Under the pieces are notes generated by a model. That model saw only the letters and a program-made list of their open reading frames with translations, had not been told where the DNA came from and did not search any database. Below, piece by piece: positions 1-7,133 of a stretch of DNA of 64,000 bases. Position 1 is the first letter of the stretch, and each line of letters begins with the position of its first letter. A program made the position numbers and the translations under genes. The DNA is from Prado023 sp963753075 (GTDB lineage: Bacteria > Actinomycetota > Actinomycetes > S36-B12 > CAIYMF01): contig CAVWAR010000017.1 in the NCBI GenBank assembly GCA_963753075.1, positions 1,240,001 through 1,304,000 on the forward strand, in the 5' to 3' direction.

Positions 1-558
1 TCCCGGGGCGGCCACATAGCCGCCGACGTTCACCTCCCGGATCGCCATGTCGGTGGCCGTCTGGTCGGTGTCCTCCACGATCGCCGCGATCCGGCCGTCC
101 ACACGAACAACCCGGCCGTGGGACGGATCCGGATCCTCGACGACAGCCGTGAGGATCGACAGGTCCGCGCGCTTGAGCTGGTGCCGGGTGAACAGGCCCA
201 GCAGCGACTCGGGACGCAGCAGCGGGGTGTCCGCGTAGGCGATCAGCGCCTGGTCGACATCTGAGAGCAGGAAGCCCAGGCCCAGCAGGGCCGCATCCCC
301 GGTTCCGAGGGCCTCGTCCTGGACGACGTAGCTCACGTCGGCTCCCACGAGGTCCCGGATGCTGTCATCGTCACGGGAGACGACAACGACGATCCGGTCG
401 GCGTCGACCACGGTGCGCACGTTGTCGACGGACTGCTGCACCACGGTGGAGTCGCCCAGCGGCTGGGTGAGCAGCGCGCGGGACTCGGCATCCGCGCCAG
501 CGGCCAGCACCACCGCGGCCCGCTTGTGCGTCGAGGAGCTGGGGCGACGGGTGATCAT
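1..558 (-). CDS. GlmU-like nucleotidyltransferase (NTP transferase domain), C-terminus beyond window
   Basis: The first 186 residues of a protein that runs off the left edge. The fold order matches the N-terminal uridylyltransferase domain of GlmU: an opening VVLAAGA strand, then VVQDEALGTGDAAL (GlmU QxxxLGTGHA), YADTPLL (GlmU YGDxPL) and a late IREVNVGGY (GlmU IxExNxG). The nucleotide-binding signature LAAGxGTRMxSxxPK is degraded after LAAG: no GTRM and no obvious PK lysine are visible. It may therefore be a diverged paralogue rather than the essential GlmU. Start ATG at 558, preceded by GAAGAGGAA. Whether the C-terminal acetyltransferase beta-helix is present cannot be seen. Confidence 0.72.
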   Translation of the reverse strand, partial: MITRRPSSSTHKRAAVVLAAGADAESRALLTQPLGDSTVVQQSVDNVRTVVDADRIVVVVSRDDDSIRDLVGADVSYVVQDEALGTGDAALLGLGFLLSDVDQALIAYADTPLLRPESLLGLFTRHQLKRADLSILTAVVEDPDPSHGRVVRVDGRIAAIVEDTDQTATDMAIREVNVGGYVAAPG

Positions 559-663
559 GGGTTCCTCTTCATGTCGACGCAGGTCCCGGACATCGACGCA
601 GACTACCGACGTCACAACGTCGATGGGGCCAGACGGCTGCCGCGCCCGACCCGGTCGGGGTAG

Positions 664-909
664 TCAAGCCGTTGCCTCGGCCGACCGGGCCTCGTCGGTC
701 GAGGTCCACGTGTAGCTCAGCGCCCGACTCGGGCACGTGTCGATCATCGCGGCGAGCTGCGGCGCCGATGCAGCATCAGGATCAATCCAGGGGCGCTCGC
801 TCGGGCGGAACACCCGGGGCAGGGTCCCGGCGCAGACTCCGGAGTGCTGGCAGACGTTTGCGTTCCAGTGAACCGTCAAGCCCTCGGTCGGATAGTCGCG
901 GATGACCAT
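664..909 (-). CDS. Divergent single-cluster [4Fe-4S] ferredoxin (Fer4_19-type)
   Basis: An 81-residue protein with the pattern of the divergent mono-cluster ferredoxins: NANVCQHSGVCAG near residues 16-28, a middle RPWIDP, and a second half DTCPSRALSYTW at about 57-68. The cysteines at C20, C26 and C59 are the visible cluster ligands. Such proteins are small electron carriers or metal-binding partners; no specific partner is visible here. The start at 909 is chosen because GGGGGAGA lies about 8 nt upstream. The gene is divergent from the DUF4921 gene across a 162-bp gap that holds a strong inverted repeat. Confidence 0.75.
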   Translation of the reverse strand: MVIRDYPTEGLTVHWNANVCQHSGVCAGTLPRVFRPSERPWIDPDAASAPQLAAMIDTCPSRALSYTWTSTDEARSAEATA

Positions 910-993
910 CCGCTGAGTCTCCCCCGGCGTCTGCCCACAGGCAACAGATCGCCGCAGACCGACCGGAGACCAGCACCAGCCGGGTCCCGCGCG

Positions 994-1040
994 CCCCCAC
1001 GCACCACCCGCGGTGCCGTGGCAGGGTTGGTGCGTGGGGG
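994..1040. promoter_or_regulatory. Perfect 13-bp inverted repeat between divergent genes
   Basis: CCCCCACGCACCA (994-1006) and TGGTGCGTGGGGG (1028-1040) are exact reverse complements separated by 21 nt. The repeat lies between the ferredoxin start (909) and the DUF4921 start (1072), just upstream of the latter's AGGAG. It could be a bipartite operator (arm centres 34 bp apart, about three helical turns) or a stable hairpin in the DUF4921 leader. Confidence 0.6.
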
Positions 1041-1071
1041 TACCCGGGACCCGATGCCTGCCAGGAGCGCT

Positions 1072-2448
1072 ATGACCGCACCGCTCACCAGCCAGCGGCC
1101 ATGGCTCGAACGCCTGCCGGACGGGACCATCCGCCAGCGGTCCCCGCTCACCGGCACCGTGGTGTGGACTGTTCCGGGCAGGGCGAACCGACCGTTCGCC
1201 TCGCCCCAGCCCACGGCCAGCCCGCTGACTCAGCACGCCTTCGCCAACGCGTGCGCGTTCTGCAGCTCCCGATATCTCGAGACTCCTCCGGAGAAGTCCC
1301 GTCTGATCCTCGAGCCCGAGAGCGAGGACGATGGCAGCAGCAGCGGCATGCAGCCGTGGGCGATCGAGCACCACGTCCCGGCCGTGAAGGTCAGGGACAC
1401 CGTCGCAGACTTCCGGCGCTTCCCGAACCTGTTCGAGATCCTGCCCTTCGACTACTGGCACACGAATCTCGGCTTCGAGGTCCCTGACGCGGCAGCTGCC
1501 TGGGCCCGGGACTACATGGCGTCGCCGACCGGGCGGGCCCATGTGCTCGACATCGTGCGGACCCGAGCACGGGCCAGCGGTGCCGACGCGGAGCTGTCGG
1601 CGGCCGACCGAGCATCCGCCGATCACGAGGAGGCCCTGCTGGCCGGGTCTGCCAGCCTGTTCGCAGGCTCGCATGACGTCATCGCCGCGCGACGGCACTT
1701 CGTGGACGGCGCGGCGATGGACGACGAGCTGGCGTCGTCGGGGGACCTGAGCCCCGTGGAGCACCACGCGTTCCTGGCGCTGACCGCCTCGGGGCTCACG
1801 GACCTCGGCCGATCCAACCCGTTCGCCCGCCACGTGGTGGCCTTCCAGAACTGGCTGCGACCCGCGGGCGCCTCCTTCGACCACCTGCACAAGCAGCTCG
1901 TGGCCATCGACGACTACGGCCCGCTGCTGACCCGGGTCCTCGCGATGCTCAGCGACGACCCGGACCTGTTCAACACGGTGATCGCCGACCCGGCGGCACG
2001 CGACCGGCTGGTGATCGCCGAGAACGACCACGGGATCGCGCTGGCGGGGGTCGGGCACCGGTACCCGACCGTCGAGGTGTTCTCCACGGGCGCGGCGAAC
2101 CGGCCCTGGGAGCATTCAGAGCCGCAGATGCGCGCGGTGTCGGACCTGCTGCGCGCATGTCACGCAGCCACGGGCCGGCTGGTCCCGACGAACGAGGAGT
2201 GGCACTACCGCCCCGTTGGCGTCGAACGGGCGATGCCGTGGCGGATCAACCTGAAGTGGCGGGTCTCGACCCTGGCCGGCTTCGAGGGCGGGACGAAGAT
2301 CCACGTCAACACGATCAGCCCGTTCACGTTGCGCCAGCGGATGGTCGCCGGCCTGGAGCGGCTGCGGGCAGCCGGCACCATCGCACCGCTGCGGATCGGC
2401 GACGAGTGCTCGCACCGCCTCGGAGCCCTGCGCTACACCGAGGGCTGA
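1072..2448 (+). CDS. DUF4921 family protein (galactose-1-phosphate uridylyltransferase/HIT-like)
   Basis: A 458-residue protein with the hallmarks of DUF4921: an N-terminal region with CAFCSSRYLETPPEKSRL at about residues 60-77, a central FQNWLRPAGASFDHLHKQ whose HLH resembles the HxH of the GalT/HIT fold, and GGTKIHVNTISPF near the C-terminus. The two cysteines of CAFC could bind zinc as in GalT enzymes. The substrate is not known for this family. Start 1072 is favoured because CCAGGAG sits 5 nt upstream; an in-frame ATG at 1054 has no comparable site. A long open frame on the opposite strand is a high-GC shadow. Confidence 0.75.
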   Translation: MTAPLTSQRPWLERLPDGTIRQRSPLTGTVVWTVPGRANRPFASPQPTASPLTQHAFANACAFCSSRYLETPPEKSRLILEPESEDDGSSSGMQPWAIEHHVPAVKVRDTVADFRRFPNLFEILPFDYWHTNLGFEVPDAAAAWARDYMASPTGRAHVLDIVRTRARASGADAELSAADRASADHEEALLAGSASLFAGSHDVIAARRHFVDGAAMDDELASSGDLSPVEHHAFLALTASGLTDLGRSNPFARHVVAFQNWLRPAGASFDHLHKQLVAIDDYGPLLTRVLAMLSDDPDLFNTVIADPAARDRLVIAENDHGIALAGVGHRYPTVEVFSTGAANRPWEHSEPQMRAVSDLLRACHAATGRLVPTNEEWHYRPVGVERAMPWRINLKWRVSTLAGFEGGTKIHVNTISPFTLRQRMVAGLERLRAAGTIAPLRIGDECSHRLGALRYTEG

Positions 2449-2478
2449 CGCCAGCGGCAGCTCGCCGGTATCGTCCAT

Positions 2479-3120
2479 TCAGCCCGCGGGCAGCAGATCC
2501 AGGACCTCGCCGGGGGTCTCCAGCCACGCGTCGACATGCGCGCGGTCGATGCCCGGTGCCTGATGGCCCCAGCCGGCGGCAACCGCGAGGACCCCGGCCG
2601 CACGGGCAGCGAGCATGTCCGCGTTGCTGTCGCCGACGAATGCCACCTCCGTGGGGTCGCAGCCCAGGTTGGCCACGGCCAGCTCGATCGACTCAGGCGA
2701 GGGTTTGGGGCCGCTGACCTGGTCGACCGTGACGATGGTGTCCAGCACTGCGTCGAACCCGTGGGCGCCGAGCACCACAGTCGCCGACCGGGCGTCGGAG
2801 TTGGTGGCCAGGCCGGTGGCGATGCCGCGCTCGCGCAGCGCCTCGAGCAGGTCCATGATCCCGTCGTACGGGTCGATCGCCGACACCTCCCTGGCAAGGG
2901 CGTCGTGGAAGACGTCGTCATCGGCGTCGGTCGCCTCCCGGCCCAGCAGCGCGCTGACCAGGTTCCGCGCGGCTCCGAGGTGCGCAACCGGCTCGAGCTC
3001 GGCGAGGGTGATCTCGCGGCCGGTCACGACCGAGTAGGCGTGCAGAGCCGGGATGAAGGTGTTGATCAGGGTGCCGTCCTGGTCGAAGATGACCGTGCGC
3101 ACGGCTCGTTCGGGGTTCAT
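2479..3120 (-). CDS. HAD-superfamily phosphatase (phosphoglycolate phosphatase-like)
   Basis: A 213-residue HAD hydrolase with all four motifs: VIFDQDGTL (nucleophile D13, acid D15), ATNSD (motif II), the lysine of GPKPSPES (motif III) and FVGDSNADM (motif IV). The helical cap after motif I places it with the PGPase/Gph-like subfamily I. The protein ends LLPAG. Probable role: hydrolysis of a small phosphorylated metabolite; the substrate cannot be deduced. It is convergent with DUF4921 (30-bp gap) and lies downstream of the MFS gene on the same strand. Confidence 0.82.
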   Translation of the reverse strand: MNPERAVRTVIFDQDGTLINTFIPALHAYSVVTGREITLAELEPVAHLGAARNLVSALLGREATDADDDVFHDALAREVSAIDPYDGIMDLLEALRERGIATGLATNSDARSATVVLGAHGFDAVLDTIVTVDQVSGPKPSPESIELAVANLGCDPTEVAFVGDSNADMLAARAAGVLAVAAGWGHQAPGIDRAHVDAWLETPGEVLDLLPAG

Positions 3121-3158
3121 CAGCGCGACTCCTCCTGCGGCTTGGCTCGGGAAGGCTC

Positions 3159-4436
3159 TCAGTGTGCCTCGGCGGCGACCCGGATGGTCGGCGGACGTGA
3201 GGCCAGCACACCCCCCAGCCCCACCACCACCACGACCGGCACGAGCAGCAGCGCGGAGCTGACTGACATGACCGATCCCAGTGCGCCCAGGGCGAAGGGT
3301 GCGCTGCCGACCGCCAGGCCGAGGACGAGTGAGGCCCGCGACATCGCCAGATCAGGGTTCCCAGCCGACAGGACGATTCCGCGGTCGAGGATGAGCGGGA
3401 ACAGCGTGGCGATACCCAACCCAGCGACGAACAGGCCCACGACAGCCACACTCAGGGTGGTGGCGGTCCAGAGGATCCCGAAGCCGACCAGGGCCACCAA
3501 GAACCCGCCGATCAGCATCCGGTGGGACCCCAGCCGGACGGTCAGTCCGGATCCGATCGTTCGCCCGACGGCCACGCCGGCCACGCTTGCCGCCATCGCC
3601 GCGGTGGCGGCCGAGGCAGTGGACCCGGTCTGCTGCGCGATCAGGGTCGATCCCCAGTAGTTGATCGAGAACTCGGTGGCCACGGCCGAGAACAGGGCCA
3701 GCATGGCCCACCAGAACACCCGGGGCAGCTTCGTGCCCGCGGCCGGTGTCACTTGGTCCGGCTCGTAGACCGGTTCGAGGGCCTGCTGAACCGGGAGCTC
3801 GGCCGAGTCCTCCGCTGGACTCCCCGCGGGCTCCGGGCGGGGCTCGATCCGATCGGCCACGACCAGCCCAACCAGCGCCGCTGCTGCGGCGATCAGGCAG
3901 ACGCCGATGCCTGCCTGCCAGCCGAGGCCCGCACCGAGCGCGACTCCCAGCAGCAGCGGCGAGAGGAGCCCCACCCACGCAGCCGCCGCGTTCGCCTCGG
4001 TGATGGCCCGCGCGCTCTGGAGTGGGTGCAGGTCCGACAGCCGGGCCGTCGAGGCGTTCAGCACGGTGCCGCCACCGGTCGCGCCGATCCAGATCAGCCC
4101 CAGGATGGACGCGAACGCCACGGATCCGCTGGCGACCAGGGGCACCAGCACCATCGCGGCCAACGCGGCGACGACCACGACCAGGCCAGCCCTCGTCGTG
4201 CCGTCCCGGCCGAGTCTGCGCACCGCCCGGGGCGCGGTCACCGAGGCTGTCGTGATGCCAGCGGCCAGGGCGGTCCCGGTCAGGCCTGCTGAGGCCAGCG
4301 ACATCCCGAGGTCCTCAGCCAGGACGGGGCTGACCGGCCCGCTGAGGTAGATGAAGGATGCCCACGCACCGTTCACACCGTAGATCGCCCAGGTGACTGG
4401 GGTCCGGTGCAGGCCCATGACGTCACTGTGCTGCAT
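3159..4436 (-). CDS. Major facilitator superfamily transporter
   Basis: A 425-residue membrane protein with about 12 hydrophobic segments and a hydrophilic central loop (EPRPEPAGSPAEDSAELP and following residues) between the two six-helix halves. RRLGRDGTTRAG after the second segment resembles the MFS loop 2-3 motif. No substrate-specific residues are recognised. The start at 4436 (MQHSDVMGL) has a GGGAG only 3 nt away; MGL at 4418 is an alternative. The gene lies between the HAD phosphatase and the TIGR03083 enzyme on the same strand. Confidence 0.8.
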   Translation of the reverse strand: MQHSDVMGLHRTPVTWAIYGVNGAWASFIYLSGPVSPVLAEDLGMSLASAGLTGTALAAGITTASVTAPRAVRRLGRDGTTRAGLVVVVAALAAMVLVPLVASGSVAFASILGLIWIGATGGGTVLNASTARLSDLHPLQSARAITEANAAAAWVGLLSPLLLGVALGAGLGWQAGIGVCLIAAAAALVGLVVADRIEPRPEPAGSPAEDSAELPVQQALEPVYEPDQVTPAAGTKLPRVFWWAMLALFSAVATEFSINYWGSTLIAQQTGSTASAATAAMAASVAGVAVGRTIGSGLTVRLGSHRMLIGGFLVALVGFGILWTATTLSVAVVGLFVAGLGIATLFPLILDRGIVLSAGNPDLAMSRASLVLGLAVGSAPFALGALGSVMSVSSALLLVPVVVVVGLGGVLASRPPTIRVAAEAH

Positions 4437-4470
4437 CGACTCCCGGTTGGCTCGCCGGGTGTGGTCGTTG

Positions 4471-5283
4471 TCAGGGAGCGATGTTGAACCGGGCGACCGC
4501 GCGCGCGCCGAGCTCCTCGTCTCCAGCGACATCGACGTCGGCCGGTCCCCGGCCGCAGGCAAGCGCCACGAAGCCGGGGAACGTCATGGTCAGCGCGACA
4601 GTCGGGTCAGGGATCGTCCCGATCGGTCGGCCCTTGCCGTCCTCGGCACGCAGGACTGTGTCGGTGAACGTCAGCCCGGGCCCGGTCACGGTCACCTGCA
4701 GCGTCGCCCCGAGGGGGGCGTCGACCTTCTTCGCCCAGATGAAGCCCAGCGCCCCGCGCATCCGCTGGGCAGCCATACGCGCCGCAGCGGTGCCCAGATG
4801 GCCGGGATCCCCCACCGCGACCCGGATGTCCTGCTCGTGGACCCAGGTGTCGAACACCCGCATGGCGAGCATGTCGTCCAGCGGCATCATCGTGCCCAGC
4901 GGGCTCATGACCAGGCCGGAGTTGGACGCGCGCAACTCGCGCAGGACGGCCTCGCGGGCGGTCATGGTCTCGTCGAACTCGGCCAGCACCTCGGCGCGGG
5001 TCCGCGATCGCCGCAGGTCGACCGGGACCTCGGTGATCCGGCCGAACGGACTCGCGACGTGCGGCAACGATCCCCAATCCGGTTCATGCGCGGGGTCGCC
5101 CTGACCTGACAGCGCGCGTTCGATCGATGTGCAGTGCGCCAGGACATCCCCGACCGACCACCCCGGCAGGACCGACGGGTGGTCCCACGGGGCGCGGGCT
5201 GCGGCATCGCGCAGGTCAGCCATCGCCTCGCGCCACACGTCGATCGGGTCGGGGGCAGTCGCGTCATCGGCGAGGTTGGGCAT
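4471..5283 (-). CDS. Maleylpyruvate isomerase family mycothiol-dependent enzyme (TIGR03083)
   Basis: A 270-residue DinB-fold protein. The N-terminal four-helix bundle has LPGWSVGDVLAH (H50) and VFDTWVHEQDIR (H149, D152), the metal-site histidines typical of the MDMPI_N domain. A C-terminal sterol-carrier-like half ends VDVAGDEELGARAVARFNI. Members use mycothiol as a thiol cofactor or substrate, which supports an actinobacterial host. The actual reaction is unknown. The start ATG at 5283 has no strong Shine-Dalgarno. Confidence 0.82.
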   Translation of the reverse strand: MPNLADDATAPDPIDVWREAMADLRDAAARAPWDHPSVLPGWSVGDVLAHCTSIERALSGQGDPAHEPDWGSLPHVASPFGRITEVPVDLRRSRTRAEVLAEFDETMTAREAVLRELRASNSGLVMSPLGTMMPLDDMLAMRVFDTWVHEQDIRVAVGDPGHLGTAAARMAAQRMRGALGFIWAKKVDAPLGATLQVTVTGPGLTFTDTVLRAEDGKGRPIGTIPDPTVALTMTFPGFVALACGRGPADVDVAGDEELGARAVARFNIAP

Positions 5284-5402
5284 GCCGGCAGGCTAGCGAT
5301 GCGCAACCAGACGCCCGGAGCCAGCCCGGATCTCGCTCCCCCCAGACCATCCACCTGCCCCGCGGTGCTGGCGCGCACCGGTCCGCATGGTTGGGTTCGG
5401 CT

Positions 5403-5945
5403 ATGAGCACTCCAGCCGAGCCCCGTCGAACCGCGATGCCGGAGGACGACCGAACCGGGGCCAGCATGATGGCCGACGAGCGCGAGTCGCTGCACGACTG
5501 GCTGGAGATGTACCGGCACACCCTGCCCATCAAGTTGGGGGGCCTGACCGCGGAGCAGCTGTGCACGGCGTCCGTCCCGCCGTCCAACCTCACGCTGCTG
5601 GGGCTCGTCCGCCACCTGACCGAGGTCGAGCGCTACTGGTTCGGCGCGGTCGTTGCCGGGGAGGCGTTGCCGTCCGTGTACTGCGCATACGACCGCGACG
5701 GCGACTTCACCGAAGTCGACCCGGCGCAAGCCTTCGATGACCTCGCGCGCTACGACGCGGAGGTCGTCGCCTCCCGTGAACGAGCCGCGGAGGCCACCGA
5801 CCTCGATACCGCCCTGCCGGGTCAGCGCAACGGCGAACCGGTCAACCTTCGGTGGGTCTACACGCACCTGATCGAGGAGTACGCCCGGCACATGGGCCAC
5901 GCGGACCTGGTGCGCGAGAGCCTCGACGGCGCCACCGGCTACTGA
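5403..5945 (+). CDS. DinB family protein (DUF664)
   Basis: A 180-residue DinB-fold protein. The features are VPPSNLTLLGLVRHLTEVER (first metal-site histidine), FGAVVAGE, and a closing WVYTHLIEEYARHMGHADL with two further histidines. DUF664 members are probable thiol-dependent, metal-binding enzymes related to mycothiol S-transferases. The gene is divergent from the TIGR03083 gene (119 bp), so two DinB-fold proteins share a promoter region. Start ATG 5403; internal ATGs at about 5437 and 5467 are alternatives because no clear ribosome-binding site marks the first. Confidence 0.8.
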   Translation: MSTPAEPRRTAMPEDDRTGASMMADERESLHDWLEMYRHTLPIKLGGLTAEQLCTASVPPSNLTLLGLVRHLTEVERYWFGAVVAGEALPSVYCAYDRDGDFTEVDPAQAFDDLARYDAEVVASRERAAEATDLDTALPGQRNGEPVNLRWVYTHLIEEYARHMGHADLVRESLDGATGY

Positions 5946-5996
5946 CCGGGTGCCCGCGGCAGCGGCGAGCCGACGAGAGCACGGCCCCACCGCGGC

Positions 5997-6977
5997 CTAC
6001 CCGACCACCGACCGCGTCACCGATGGCGTCCTCCGGGGGACCAGGCGGCGTGCCGTGGGCTCGTCGATGACGAGATCCGTGACAACCCCGGCACGGATGG
6101 CTGCCAGGAGCGGTCGCATCTTCGCCTCGCCCGCGACGACGCACAGCCTGCGCGGCACGCGGGCAAGCTCTTCAGGGGTCGGGCCGGTCGCCCGCCTGTT
6201 GATCGCGATGTCCTGGTGGCTGCCGTCCTCCCGCAGGAAGACGGTGCACACGTCCCCGACCACCCCTGCCGTGTAGAGCGCCCCGAGGTCCCTCTCGTCG
6301 AGGTAGCCGGCCGAGTACACGTGCGAGGGAACCTGACCTCCCAGAGCGCCGACACCGAACAGTGCGATGTCGGTTCGGCGCTGGACGGCCAGGACGCGCT
6401 GGACGCTGCGTTCACGCCACATTGCCTCCCGGGTCCGTGCGAAGTCGAAGAACGCTGGTACTGGGAAGTGGCGTACCTCCGCATCGAAGGCCGCAGCGAA
6501 GGCGGTGATGATCGTGCTCGCGTAGTCGACGCCGCTCGTGACGGTGTTTGCAGCACCATTCAGCTGGACGACTGTGCCACCCCGGGTGGGCTTGCGACCC
6601 AGAGCGCGAGCGACAGCACCGACGGTGGTGCCCCAGGCAACACCAAGCACCATCTCGTCGTCGAACAGGTCCATCAGGAGCCCTGCGGCCACCTTGGCCA
6701 CCTGGTCGAGGCGCTCGACCTCCCCGGCGCCCACTCGGACCGGGACGACGTGGGCGCGGACGCCGTGGGACGCCCTGATCTGCTCGGCAAGGCCAGTGGT
6801 GAGGTCGGGCTCGGATCGCACGGCGATCTGGACCAGCCCGCTCTCCCTGGCAGCCTTGAGCAGCCTCGATACCGTCGATCGCGAGGTCCCGAGACGCCGC
6901 GCGATGGTGTCCATCTGCTCGTCCTGCAGGTAGTACATGGTGGCGGCCAGACGCATGGATTCCTCACGTTCAACCAC
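5997..6977 (-). CDS. SorC-family sugar-binding transcriptional regulator
   Basis: A 326-residue regulator. Residues 1-50 form the winged helix-turn-helix (YYLQDEQMDTIARRLGTSRS, then TVSRLLKAARESG). The rest is the SorC/DeoR phosphosugar-binding domain, with GVAWGTTVGAVARAL and VVQLNGA, and GVGALGGQVPSHVYSAGYL in the effector pocket. It is divergent from glpD with paired palindromes in the gap, so it most likely controls glpD in response to a phosphorylated polyol such as glycerol-3-phosphate. That assignment is an inference from position. Confidence 0.87.
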   Translation of the reverse strand: MVEREESMRLAATMYYLQDEQMDTIARRLGTSRSTVSRLLKAARESGLVQIAVRSEPDLTTGLAEQIRASHGVRAHVVPVRVGAGEVERLDQVAKVAAGLLMDLFDDEMVLGVAWGTTVGAVARALGRKPTRGGTVVQLNGAANTVTSGVDYASTIITAFAAAFDAEVRHFPVPAFFDFARTREAMWRERSVQRVLAVQRRTDIALFGVGALGGQVPSHVYSAGYLDERDLGALYTAGVVGDVCTVFLREDGSHQDIAINRRATGPTPEELARVPRRLCVVAGEAKMRPLLAAIRAGVVTDLVIDEPTARRLVPRRTPSVTRSVVG

Positions 6978-6993
6978 GTCTCACCCTCCCACC

Positions 6994-7028
6994 TGCACGT
7001 TCGTGCATGAGTGTTGCACATGCGCGCA
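6994..7028. promoter_or_regulatory. Paired palindromic operator, probable SorC-regulator site
   Basis: TGCACGTTCGTGCA (6994-7007) is a perfect TGCAC-N4-GTGCA palindrome. A second copy, TGCACATGCGCGCA (7015-7028), has one mismatch. Their start-to-start distance is 21 bp, two helical turns, so both would face the same side of the DNA. They lie between the SorC regulator start (6977) and glpD (7134). A TTGCAC hexamer inside the second copy (7014-7019) could be the glpD -35. Confidence 0.65.
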
Positions 7029-7133
7029 TCGCCGGTCGATGATGGACGTGCAGCCCGGCCCCGGTCGGCGCCAGCGACCTCGGCACCGACCATCCCACTG
7101 GGCGCCCGTTCCACCGAGCAAGGAGTCCCGACC

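Noticed and set aside
910..2115. Long minus-strand open frame upstream of the small ferredoxin, which could make a 483-residue protein
   Set aside because: It lies antisense to the well-supported DUF4921 gene and has Arg/Gly/His-rich shadow composition. Only its last 81 residues, after an ATG with a good ribosome-binding site, look real.
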